Assembly: GCA_015485015.1 (NCBI GenBank)
Contig: WFUK01000309.1
Coordinates: forward strand, 1-10,039
Length of the DNA: 10,039 nt
Source of the DNA: Paracoccaceae bacterium
GTDB taxonomy: Bacteria > Pseudomonadota > Alphaproteobacteria > Rhodobacterales > Rhodobacteraceae
Reading direction: 5' to 3'
Position numbers and translations under genes: made by a program. The notes beneath the pieces were generated by a model that saw nothing but the letters and a program-made list of their open reading frames with translations, was not told where the DNA came from and made no database searches. Shown here in pieces: positions 1 through 6,332 of the stretch (position 1 is its first letter; every line of letters starts with the position of its first letter).

Positions 1-91
1 GCTCTGTCCAACAGCTTTGATTACCGCTACCAATATCTGAATCCGACCTCATTCAGCGAAATAAACCAGAGCCAGTCTGGCAGCTCGATCT
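1..91 (+). repeat. Exact inverted copy of part of the outer-membrane protein gene
   Basis: Bases 1-91 are the exact reverse complement of 419-509. Read on the plus strand they encode ALSNSFDYRYQYLNPTSF and onward, matching residues 222-251 of the minus-strand outer-membrane protein. The match starts at the first base of the window, so it may continue to the left. It ends abruptly after base 91. Continuing the plus-strand frame gives about 24 unrelated residues and a stop at 163-165, so this is not an intact second gene. The last 11 bases (81-91) equal AGATCGAGCTG on the minus strand and sit exactly where a glycosylase-like reading frame breaks off. A chimeric fold-back junction at a contig end is the simplest explanation; a true inverted duplication is the alternative. 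Confidence 0.95.
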
Positions 92-154
92 GCCAGTCAA
101 GCAAGGCGAGGTCGGCTGCAAAATTTTCAGTTGTGGTGCTGGCGATTCCCATGG
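81..154 (-). CDS. Truncated N-terminus, possibly a type-4 uracil-DNA glycosylase family protein
   Basis: A minus-strand ATG at 154 opens MGIASTTTENFAADLALLDWQIEL, after which the sequence runs into the inverted copy of the outer-membrane gene. The chimeric frame then closes at a stop within about 20 further codons. The pattern of an acidic/aliphatic lead-in followed by LL(D/E)WQ(I/V)EL matches, from memory, the N-termini of Rhodobacteraceae uracil-DNA glycosylases, which excise uracil from DNA. Only about 24 native codons remain, so no catalytic motif or iron-sulfur cysteines can be checked. The gene would run in the same direction as the outer-membrane gene and lie 55 bases downstream of it. 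Family assignment is tentative; the truncation at the fold-back is directly visible. Confidence 0.35.
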
Positions 155-209
155 TCCCAAGCTAGCCTTTGCGGGCCGGATTGGAAACCATGATTTCTTG
201 TGGGTGTGG

Positions 210-1172
210 CTAAAACGAAATGCGAATACCGGCGCGGATATATGGCACGGTCACCGCGTTGAATACCGGCGTGATGATCGCGTTTGTATTCCCGGGGTTT
301 ATGGTGTTTTCAAGCCCGGTGGCGACGTTGGTATAGTTCAGCACACCAATCTTGCCGGTAAATGCAAGCTTTTCACTGCGCGCAAACACCAGCTGGGCCG
401 CGATTTCACTGCGCACCGAGATCGAGCTGCCAGACTGGCTCTGGTTTATTTCGCTGAATGAGGTCGGATTCAGATATTGGTAGCGGTAATCAAAGCTGTT
501 GGACAGAGCGGCCACTTCGCCAAAAACAACCAGTTTCAGCTTGTCTGACAGCGCCCGTGTGTAGCTGCCGCCGATCTCCACGCCAAGCATTGCATTGTTT
601 GAGCGCCCTGAAACCCTGATCCCTGCCGGTGCCGGGGAGGTGGGATCATAGGTGAGCTGGAAATCCTGTGCTACCTCGCCGTAAAGCAATCCGGCAAAAA
701 ATGATCCGCCGCCAGCGATGTCGGTTTTTATGCCAATGCCGGTATCCAGTATGCGGGTATTGACGGTTACAATCGGATTCCACGCGCTGGGCAATAGATA
801 ATCATCGTCAAAAATACCCGGAATGGCGCCGTCTACTGCAAACAGGCCAGCCAGATCGAGGCCGCCTGAAGCGAAATTACCCGAGCTGCGCAGATATATC
901 GATTTGCCGCTGGTCAGCCCGAAATTGGCCTCTGCGCCAAAGCTGGCCCCCGTTCCGAAATCAAGCAAGCTGGCCGATACCAGCTCCGTTACCGCCCAGG
1001 GCGCGTCTGCGCCAATGTTGTTAACAACGACGAGCGGGGATTGGGAAAAGTTAAGCGCGCTGGCGATACCGCCCTCGATGCTAAGGCTGTTTTCTCCCGA
1101 AAAAGCAAAGGTCTGCGCGTTGGCGGAAAGGCTGGTGGCGAGGAGCAAAGCAACAGAGATCGTGAATTTCAT
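210..1172 (-). CDS. Predicted outer-membrane beta-barrel protein
   Basis: A 320-residue protein with a classic signal peptide (MKFTISVALLLATSLSANA, cleavage likely before Gln20). The rest is rich in Gly, Ser, Asn and alternating hydrophobic residues typical of outer-membrane beta strands (for example residues 190-225 and 253-285). It ends YIRAGIRISF: the terminal Phe with alternating hydrophobic positions is the usual signal for barrel insertion. There are no cysteines, no lipobox and no recognisable enzymatic motif. An AGGA sits six bases before the ATG. It is divergent from pyrB across 128 bases. Residues 222-251 are duplicated in inverted form at the window edge. I do not recognise a named family; a porin-like or adhesin-like small barrel is possible. 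Surface location is well supported, specific function is not. Confidence 0.8.
   Translation of the reverse strand: MKFTISVALLLATSLSANAQTFAFSGENSLSIEGGIASALNFSQSPLVVVNNIGADAPWAVTELVSASLLDFGTGASFGAEANFGLTSGKSIYLRSSGNFASGGLDLAGLFAVDGAIPGIFDDDYLLPSAWNPIVTVNTRILDTGIGIKTDIAGGGSFFAGLLYGEVAQDFQLTYDPTSPAPAGIRVSGRSNNAMLGVEIGGSYTRALSDKLKLVVFGEVAALSNSFDYRYQYLNPTSFSEINQSQSGSSISVRSEIAAQLVFARSEKLAFTGKIGVLNYTNVATGLENTINPGNTNAIITPVFNAVTVPYIRAGIRISF
419..509 (-). repeat. Internal partner of the 91-base inverted repeat
   Basis: This segment of the outer-membrane protein gene (about residues 222-251) is repeated base for base in inverted orientation at 1-91, with a 327-base spacer. It begins with AGATCGAGCTG at 419-429, the short homology shared with the other side of the junction. 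It reads in frame as a normal part of the protein here, so this is the native copy. Confidence 0.95.
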
Positions 1173-1208
1173 GGTAAATCCTATATCATTTAATGGCCTC
1201 GACCATAG

Positions 1209-1220
1209 CCGGATATCCGG
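1209..1220. promoter_or_regulatory. 12-base perfect palindrome in a divergent intergenic region
   Basis: CCGGATATCCGG is a perfect palindrome in the 128-base spacer between the outer-membrane gene and pyrB, about 30 bases upstream of the proposed pyrB -35 element. It could be an operator acting on either gene, but one 12-base palindrome can arise by chance. Confidence 0.2.
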
Positions 1221-1248
1221 TTCAAGTATAGCGATTGTTTTGCGAAGC

Positions 1249-1276
1249 TTGCCTCACCTTCAATCCTTGCTATAAA
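1249..1276 (+). promoter_or_regulatory. Candidate sigma-70 promoter for pyrB
   Basis: TTGCCT (1249-1254) and TATAAA (1271-1276) are separated by 16 bases and lie about 25 bases upstream of the pyrB start codon. Both hexamers are close to the housekeeping consensus. Transcription would begin near 1283, giving a very short leader of about 18 bases, with no room for the pyrimidine-sensing attenuator found ahead of pyrB in some bacteria. Confidence 0.45.
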
Positions 1277-1300
1277 GGCCAAAACCAGCGAGGCCACCCT

Positions 1301-2248
1301 ATGCTCCAGCACCGCCACCTTCTCGGGATCGAGGGGCTTTCCAAAGCCGAGATCACCACTATTCTCGACCTTGCCGAGCAATACGCAACGCAAAACCGAG
1401 GGCGCAACAAGCACTCGACCGCGCTGGCGGGGCTAACGCAGGTGAATATGTTTTTCGAGAATTCCACTCGCACGCAAGCGAGCTTCGAGCTGGCCGGCAA
1501 GCGCCTCGGGGCGGATGTGATGAATATGGTGATGTCGGCCAGTTCGATCACCAAGGGCGAAACCCTGATTGATACCGCGATGACCCTGAACGCTATGCAC
1601 CCCGATCTTTTGGTGGTGCGTCACCCGCATTCCGGCGCGGTGGCCCTGCTGGCGGAAAAGGTGAATTGCGCGGTGCTGAACGCGGGCGACGGGCGGCATG
1701 AGCATCCCACGCAAGCCCTGCTCGATGCCCTGACGATCCGCCGCGCCAAGGGGCGGCTGCACCGGCTGACCATCGCGATTTGCGGCGATATTGCCCATTC
1801 CCGCGTGGCGCGGTCTAACCTGCTGCTGCTTGGCAAAATGGAAAACCGCGTGCGGCTGGTTGGCCCGCGCAGCCTGATGCCCAGCGGCATATCAGAGCTT
1901 GGGGTCGAGGTGACGGACGACATGGAAGCGGGGCTTGCGGGGGCCGATGTGGTGATGATGCTGCGGCTGCAAAAAGAGCGCATGGATGGCGGGTTTATCC
2001 CGTCCGAGCGCGAATATTACCACCGCTGGGGGCTGGACGCCGCCAAGCTGGCCCATGCCAAAGATGATGCCATCGTCATGCACCCCGGCCCGATGAACCG
2101 GGGGGTTGAAATAGACGGGGTGCTGGCGGATGATATCAACCGCTCGGTGATTCAGGAGCAGGTGGAAATGGGCGTCGCCGTGCGCATGGCCGCGATGGAC
2201 CTGTTGGCGCGGGGGCTGCGGGCGCAATCAGAGGGGGTTTTGGTATGA
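1301..2248 (+). CDS. pyrB: Aspartate carbamoyltransferase catalytic subunit
   Basis: PyrB joins carbamoyl phosphate and L-aspartate to give N-carbamoyl-aspartate, the first committed step of pyrimidine synthesis, in the cytoplasm. The 315 residues match the usual catalytic-chain length. Family signatures are all present: the carbamoyl-phosphate motif FFENSTRT (51-58), the mobile-loop SSITKGET (81-88), HEHPTQ (133-138), the LRLQKER segment (221-227) and HPGPMNR (261-267). The ATG at 1301 is preferred over the in-frame ATG at 1235, because a GAGG lies about seven bases ahead of it and conserved sequence begins there; the earlier start would overlap the promoter. Its stop overlaps the next gene (ATGA), implying translational coupling. 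No pyrI or pyrC is present in the window. Confidence 0.96.
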   Translation: MLQHRHLLGIEGLSKAEITTILDLAEQYATQNRGRNKHSTALAGLTQVNMFFENSTRTQASFELAGKRLGADVMNMVMSASSITKGETLIDTAMTLNAMHPDLLVVRHPHSGAVALLAEKVNCAVLNAGDGRHEHPTQALLDALTIRRAKGRLHRLTIAICGDIAHSRVARSNLLLLGKMENRVRLVGPRSLMPSGISELGVEVTDDMEAGLAGADVVMMLRLQKERMDGGFIPSEREYYHRWGLDAAKLAHAKDDAIVMHPGPMNRGVEIDGVLADDINRSVIQEQVEMGVAVRMAAMDLLARGLRAQSEGVLV

Positions 2249-2793
2249 AAACCTTGGAGAAATTACCGGAAGACGAAGAGCTGGTCTGGCAGGGCCAGCC
2301 TGATATCGCCAGCATGCCAAAAAGAACGATGAGTGGCAGTGATCTGTTTATGCTGGTTTTGGTAGCGGCGATCATGGTGTTTTTACTATTCACCATTGGG
2401 CCAACCCTGGCCGGCAGCTTTGCCGGGCTGGCCCTTTGGATGGCGATTATTGCCGTCATGGCCGCCATGCTGTGGTTCTTCAAGGGCGGGCGGCAGCGAA
2501 TGGAGATGAACCGGTTGAAAAAGCTGACTTATGCGCTGGGGAGAAACCACATGTATGTGTTCACCAAGCGCGCAGGGAAGGCCCCGAAAGTGCATCAATT
2601 CCTGATCACCAAAACCGATAAAATTCTCTGGAACGGGGATTCCCCCGGCACAATCGCCCTTTATGATGACAATATAGCCCGCGCTATTCCCGACTCTGCT
2701 GTTTCAAATATGACCTATTATAGCCGCTTTGTGCATATAGCTGACGCGGCCAAAGTGCATCAGCTTATGCTTGATATCCAAAATCGGGATTAA
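2245..2793 (+). CDS. Two-helix membrane protein with bacterial PH-like domain
   Basis: A 182-residue protein whose ATG overlaps the pyrB stop codon in ATGA; a strong GAGGGGG lies about seven bases upstream. It opens with an acidic segment and [10 protein letters not shown] (11-20), the lead-in typical of small membrane proteins carrying bacterial PH (YdbS/YdbT-type) domains. Two hydrophobic helices follow (about 33-52 and 59-79), then a basic stretch and [15 protein letters not shown] (94-108), which resembles the start of the PH-like domain, presumably cytoplasmic. Function is unknown. The overlap points to co-expression with pyrB, but nothing in the protein suggests a role in pyrimidine synthesis. 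It ends three bases from the stop of the convergent gene. Confidence 0.75.
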   Translation: MKTLEKLPEDEELVWQGQPDIASMPKRTMSGSDLFMLVLVAAIMVFLLFTIGPTLAGSFAGLALWMAIIAVMAAMLWFFKGGRQRMEMNRLKKLTYALGRNHMYVFTKRAGKAPKVHQFLITKTDKILWNGDSPGTIALYDDNIARAIPDSAVSNMTYYSRFVHIADAAKVHQLMLDIQNRD

Positions 2794-2796
2794 GGC

Positions 2797-3492
2797 TTAT
2801 TCCGCAGGGACCGTCCCGCCTTTCACCTTCATCCGCCATGTTTTCAGACTGGCCGCAAATTGCAGCACCATTACCGCCACGACCAGCCCGACAAACGGCC
2901 AGCGGAACCAGTTTGGCTCCGGCGTGGAGCGGTGGTAATCCAGAAAGTGCATAAACAGGAAATAGCCGGTGTGCAGCACGATGATCCACCACATGATATA
3001 GGTGCCTTGCTGCACATGCTTCCAGACCGAGGCCCCAAGCCAGCGCTGGCTGCGATCATTGGAGGTGAGCGCCAGCACCAGCGCATAGATCAGCGCCGCA
3101 ATGCCGAGAATATTGGCAAAGCCCAGCCCGTGCTGGAACATGACATAGCGCTCTAGCTGCGGGTGATACTCCATGCCGATCAGCCTATACAGATCCCATT
3201 CCATCCAGCCGACCAGAATGATCGTGGCGTGGATAAAGGCGGCAACGACGCCATAAATCCCCAGCTCCCGCCGCCACGGGGTGAGGCGCTTGGCGCGGGC
3301 CCATAGGCGCGAAAGCGGCCCGATCATCATTGAAAGCGCCACCAAAAGCACCGAGGTATCGCCAATGGCGCGGTTCCAGCGGTGCATTTCCGACCATTCG
3401 GCGCGGCTTTCCAAAAAGCCGTAGGTGAGCAAGGCGCCAAATAGCAATACGCCGAGATGTCTTAATTTCCAGTTAAAAGCCTTTTGCGCCAC
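2797..3492 (-). CDS. Ferric-reductase-like (MsrQ/YedZ-type) heme membrane protein
   Basis: A 231-residue integral membrane protein of the ferric-reductase transmembrane family, with about six helices. The segment RRELGIYGVVAAFIHA (74-89) and the later TSNDRSQRWLG (143-153) followed by a tryptophan, a tyrosine eight residues on and VLHTGYF (172-178) align well by eye with MsrQ, the heme b quinol-linked partner of the periplasmic methionine sulfoxide reductase MsrP. His88 and His174 match two conserved heme ligands. The third conserved position (W-x-x-L-H) is Gln161 here, with His159 two residues earlier. No msrP is adjacent. The start is GTG, with GGGAGA ideally spaced upstream. It lies 87 bases downstream of the metE-like gene on the same strand, with no clear terminator between. 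Confidence 0.75.
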   Translation of the reverse strand: MAQKAFNWKLRHLGVLLFGALLTYGFLESRAEWSEMHRWNRAIGDTSVLLVALSMMIGPLSRLWARAKRLTPWRRELGIYGVVAAFIHATIILVGWMEWDLYRLIGMEYHPQLERYVMFQHGLGFANILGIAALIYALVLALTSNDRSQRWLGASVWKHVQQGTYIMWWIIVLHTGYFLFMHFLDYHRSTPEPNWFRWPFVGLVVAVMVLQFAASLKTWRMKVKGGTVPAE

Positions 3493-3579
3493 GTTTTTCT
3501 CCCATCGCGGTGATTTTCCTATGGTATATAGGGGCTTATTTGGCAGTGATGGTCACTTTTTTGTGAGAAAAATGGCGGG

Positions 3580-4620
3580 CTAGACCATGGCCGCCGCCCG
3601 AACCATATTACCCAGCTTGCTGCGGGTTTGCGCAAGGCTCAAATGGCCCAATCCGCAATCCGGCGCGGCGATCAGGCGCTCGGGGGGCAGCACGCTCAGC
3701 ACCTCGCGCATACGGGCGGCGATGGTCTCCACCGCTTCGATCCGGCTCACCGCGATATCGACAAAGCCGACAATCGCGGTGGTTTTGGTGAACTTTTCAA
3801 ATAACGACAGATCACTGTGGCAATGGCAATCCTCGATCGAGAGCGCCTCGATCCGGCCATCCAGCGCCTCGACCAGCTGGTGGTAAACCCTGTGATCGGC
3901 TTTGGGGTAGTCCGGCTGGTCGATATGCTCGGGGTAGCCGCAGCACATATGCGCGGTGCGGGTGACGTGGGCGGGCATGTTGTGAAAAACGCGGTCCAGC
4001 GCCTCTATGCCAAAATCCACCGCATCATCGGGTTTGCGGGCAAAGAGCGGCTCATCGACTTGGATATGCAGGCAACCCGCCTCGGCCAGCGCATGGGCCT
4101 CGCGGTTAAGGGCGTCGGCGAGATCAAAGGCGAGGGCTTTGTCGTTGTTGTAATGGCAATCCGCCACCGTGCCAATGATGGTCATCGGGCCGGGGATCGT
4201 CAGCTTTACCGGGCGATCGGAAAAACTTTGCGCTTGGCGGTAATCACGCGGCAGCACCGATTGGCCAGCTTTGATCCGGCTTCGAATCGCCGGCAGGTCG
4301 CTTTCATAAGCCCCGTTGCGCAGCACACGGTGTTCGAGATTTTCGAAATCGAACCCCTGCATATAGCGGCATTGGTAATGCACATAATTCTCGCGCCGCT
4401 GCTCGCCATCGGTGGGGATATCAATGCCCGCCGCAATCTGCGCTTCGATCGCCTCACGGGTGGCGCGGGCAAAGAGCGGCTCGTGTTTTGGATCATCGCT
4501 CCAATTATCAATCACCGCGCTATTGTAGCTCTCGTCTGTCGGAATGACCTTGAACCAATCCTTGATCGGCACATAATCGGGCTTGGGAAAGGCCCCGATA
4601 CAGGTGGTTTTGATGGGCAT
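3580..4620 (-). CDS. Core MetE-like (cobalamin-independent type) methionine synthase family protein
   Basis: A 346-residue cytoplasmic protein corresponding to the catalytic C-terminal barrel of MetE, lacking the N-terminal barrel of full-length (about 750-residue) MetE. It should transfer a methyl group to the thiol of homocysteine or a related acceptor. Zinc ligands are intact: His224 and Cys226 in TAHMCCG, Glu263 in LSIEDCH, and Cys322 in APDCGLGH. Other family marks are DGEQRRENY (71-79), TIPGPMT (141-147) and QVDEPLF (187-193). Short core proteins of this kind are reported to work without folate, taking methyl groups from corrinoid proteins or partner systems; the donor here is unknown. 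AAGGA lies six bases before the ATG, buried in a hairpin, and a terminator stands just upstream. Alternative: a methyltransferase for another thiol. Confidence 0.8.
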   Translation of the reverse strand: MPIKTTCIGAFPKPDYVPIKDWFKVIPTDESYNSAVIDNWSDDPKHEPLFARATREAIEAQIAAGIDIPTDGEQRRENYVHYQCRYMQGFDFENLEHRVLRNGAYESDLPAIRSRIKAGQSVLPRDYRQAQSFSDRPVKLTIPGPMTIIGTVADCHYNNDKALAFDLADALNREAHALAEAGCLHIQVDEPLFARKPDDAVDFGIEALDRVFHNMPAHVTRTAHMCCGYPEHIDQPDYPKADHRVYHQLVEALDGRIEALSIEDCHCHSDLSLFEKFTKTTAIVGFVDIAVSRIEAVETIAARMREVLSVLPPERLIAAPDCGLGHLSLAQTRSKLGNMVRAAAMV

Positions 4621-4627
4621 GGGCGAT

Positions 4628-4651
4628 CCTTTCCGCAGCGATGCGGCAAGG
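4628..4651 (-). promoter_or_regulatory. Hairpin that buries the ribosome binding site of the metE-like gene
   Basis: On the minus strand, CCTT-g-CCGCA-tcgc-TGCGG-a-AAGG forms a 4+5 base-pair stem with one G/A mismatch and a four-base loop. Its 3' arm contains the AAGG of the Shine-Dalgarno AAGGA (4627-4631), six bases before the ATG at 4620. It lies two bases beyond the T-tract of the preceding terminator. Folding should reduce translation initiation; the CCCTT of the terminator offers an alternative partner for the same AAGG. Confidence 0.45.
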
Positions 4652-4653
4652 GT

Positions 4654-4694
4654 AGAAAAAGAAAGGGCCGCCTTCTATGCAGAATGCGACCCTT
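4654..4694 (-). terminator. Intrinsic terminator after soeC
   Basis: On the minus strand AAGGGTCGC pairs with GCGGCCCTT (9 base pairs including one G-T wobble). Within the loop TTCT pairs with AGAA around GCAT, and TCTTTTTCT follows directly. It begins about 22 bases after the soeC stop codon. This is a strong Rho-independent terminator for the soeABC transcript. Only 33 bases separate its T-tract from the start codon of the metE-like gene, leaving no room for an ordinary promoter. Confidence 0.85.
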
Positions 4695-4716
4695 GAATGA
4701 CGGTTTTGAAGCTTTG

Positions 4717-5592
4717 CTAGCGCGCGTCGTAATATAGCCCGACCACATGCTCGGCTTCGGCAAAGAACAACCAGCGCTGGGCAAACAGTCCCAGCAGGTG
4801 CGAGATCATGATTACGCCGACAATGGTGTGGTTCACTTCCGTCAGCAGGATCAGCATAGCCGGCACCAGCGCCGTGCCTAGCAGCGCCAAAACGCGCAGC
4901 TTGGCGGCGTGTTTGCGCCCGACCACATATACCATTTCCTTCAGCAGGTAGTTTTCGCCCGAATGGGGTTTTTCCAGCAGCCGCACCTTGCCAAGGCCGC
5001 CAAGGCCGGTCGCGGTTTCGATGGTGGAGCCGGAGCGCTGAAGCGCGCTATCGCCCTGCAACCATGCCAAAGCCTGAATGGCGGCAAGCAGGCCGAGCAA
5101 TACCAGCGCTGCCGTCATCTGGTTGGATAACAGCGCCCCGCCCGCCGAGGCATAGAGCAAAAACAGCAAAGGCGTGGTGGCGCTATTCCAGCGCGGCACG
5201 GTTTTGAGCTGGGCATAGATCATCGAGGTGGTAAACACGGTGATCATCGCCATCGCCGCCGCCAGATAGCCCAGCGCCGGAATGCGATTATCCATAAAGG
5301 CCCAAAGAGCGGCATAGATGAAAAACACACCAAGGGTCAAAACCGCCATGATGCCCTCGCGGGAAAGCCAGGAGGTTTTCCATTGGCTAAAAGCGTAGAT
5401 GGCGTTTTTCGGATTGCCAAGGTGGAAGGTGGAGGCCAGAAGGCCGATCACCGCCAGCCCGAGGGCCAGGGTAGCAAAACTGGCCGCAACCCAGCCGGAT
5501 ACATCCGGCAGGCCAAGGCCCATAAAGAGCATCAAGCCAAAGCCGAGGCCGGAAATGGTGCTGAATACGATAACTGAAGGTGCAGGATGCAT
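4717..5592 (-). CDS. soeC: SoeC-type membrane anchor subunit (DmsC family)
   Basis: A 291-residue polytopic membrane protein with about eight hydrophobic helices, of the DmsC-like anchor family that links cytoplasmic molybdoenzymes to the quinone pool. Diagnostic stretches are STFHLGNPKNAIYAFSQW (54-71) followed by TSWLSREG, and the C-terminal RWLFFAEAEHVVGLYY (273-288). In SoeABC this subunit takes electrons from the iron-sulfur subunit and reduces quinone; it needs no heme. The start ATG shares one base with the soeB stop (TGATG), with GGAG upstream, so translation is coupled. A strong terminator follows. The DmsC family assignment is firm; the Soe label depends on the whole operon, and other DmsC-anchored oxidoreductases (DMSO, polysulfide, thiosulfate) remain possible. 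Confidence 0.8.
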   Translation of the reverse strand: MHPAPSVIVFSTISGLGFGLMLFMGLGLPDVSGWVAASFATLALGLAVIGLLASTFHLGNPKNAIYAFSQWKTSWLSREGIMAVLTLGVFFIYAALWAFMDNRIPALGYLAAAMAMITVFTTSMIYAQLKTVPRWNSATTPLLFLLYASAGGALLSNQMTAALVLLGLLAAIQALAWLQGDSALQRSGSTIETATGLGGLGKVRLLEKPHSGENYLLKEMVYVVGRKHAAKLRVLALLGTALVPAMLILLTEVNHTIVGVIMISHLLGLFAQRWLFFAEAEHVVGLYYDAR

Positions 5593-6332
5593 CAGATTTT
5601 CTCCAATGTGCGGTCAAGCCAGCCAAGGAAGCCGGTGATTTCGGTGGATTGAGCCTCAAGCGCAGGGGGTTGGGTGCCGTTCACATCCGCCTTGGGCCGT
5701 GGTGGCAGATATTTATTGACCGGACTGGTGCCAAGCTCCGGCATCAGATCCATGCCGCCGCGCTCGGCTACAAGCTTGGAGACATTGCTTTCCGGATCGG
5801 CGAAATCGCCAAAGTGCCGCGCGCCGGCGGGGCAGGTGCGCACGCAGGATGGCACGCGATCTTCCTCGGGGATGTTTTCGTTATAAATCCGGTCCACACA
5901 AAGGGTGCATTTTTTCATCACCCCTGCCATGGCATCCAGCTCGCGCGCGCCATATGGGCAGGCCCAGGCACAAAGGCCGCAGCCCATGCATTGGTCTTCG
6001 TTGACCAAAACGATGCCATCTTCCGAGCGCTTATAGCTGGCGCCGGTGGGGCAAACGGTGACGCAGGGTGCGTCGTCGCAATGCAGGCAGGATTTGGGGA
6101 AGTGGATGGTTTGCGAGGGGCAGCCCTCTTGCTTGGCCTCGAATGAATGCACACGGTTGAGGAACGTGCCTACGGGGTTGGCGCCATAAGCGTCCACATC
6201 CGAAAGCGGCGCGCCATAAGAGCCGGTATTCCATTCTTTGCACGAAATCACGCAGGCATGGCAGCCCACGCAGGTGTCGAGGTCAATGACCAAGCCGAGC
6301 TTTTTATCTGTGGTGGCTGGGAGCTGGGTCAT
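5592..6332 (-). CDS. soeB: SoeB-type iron-sulfur electron-transfer subunit
   Basis: A ferredoxin-like subunit (246 residues) of the DmsB/NrfC type with sixteen cysteines in four groups, enough for four [4Fe-4S] clusters: Cys21/24/27/31, Cys82/85/90/94, Cys115/118/121/125 and Cys142/145/163/167. It would pass electrons from the molybdenum subunit to the membrane anchor. There is no signal peptide, consistent with a cytoplasmic complex. I place the start at 6332 rather than the ATG two codons upstream (6338), because GGGAAGGA abuts the upstream ATG with no spacing but lies six bases from this one. This start also gives an ATGA overlap with the soeA stop. The C-terminus has a Pro-rich linker and an amphipathic tail (about 205-246). 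Confidence 0.85.
   Translation of the reverse strand: MTQLPATTDKKLGLVIDLDTCVGCHACVISCKEWNTGSYGAPLSDVDAYGANPVGTFLNRVHSFEAKQEGCPSQTIHFPKSCLHCDDAPCVTVCPTGASYKRSEDGIVLVNEDQCMGCGLCAWACPYGARELDAMAGVMKKCTLCVDRIYNENIPEEDRVPSCVRTCPAGARHFGDFADPESNVSKLVAERGGMDLMPELGTSPVNKYLPPRPKADVNGTQPPALEAQSTEITGFLGWLDRTLEKI

Noticed and set aside
92..209. A plus-strand frame reading KLAFAGRIG resembles KLAFTGKIG of the outer-membrane protein, suggesting a diverged second copy.
   Set aside because: The likeness covers only about nine residues in a different frame from the preceding repeat. The minus strand of part of this stretch reads better as the start of another gene.
198..461. Plus-strand open frame of 87 codons opposite the outer-membrane protein gene.
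   Set aside because: It lies antisense to a protein with a clear signal peptide and C-terminal motif, and its product is low in family-like features.
2803..2822. GGGAC-c-GTCCC near the convergent stops as a bidirectional terminator.
   Set aside because: The loop would be one base, no T-tract follows, and it lies inside the last codons of the heme-protein gene.
4621..4716. SAM-II riboswitch ahead of the metE-like gene.
   Set aside because: I do not see the conserved SAM-II core (such as the GCTAAA-type segment); only hairpins are evident, so no known class is claimed.
3817..4737. Plus-strand open frame of 306 codons opposite the metE-like gene.
   Set aside because: Antisense to a gene with an intact zinc site; it also crosses the intergenic terminator, as expected for a chance frame.
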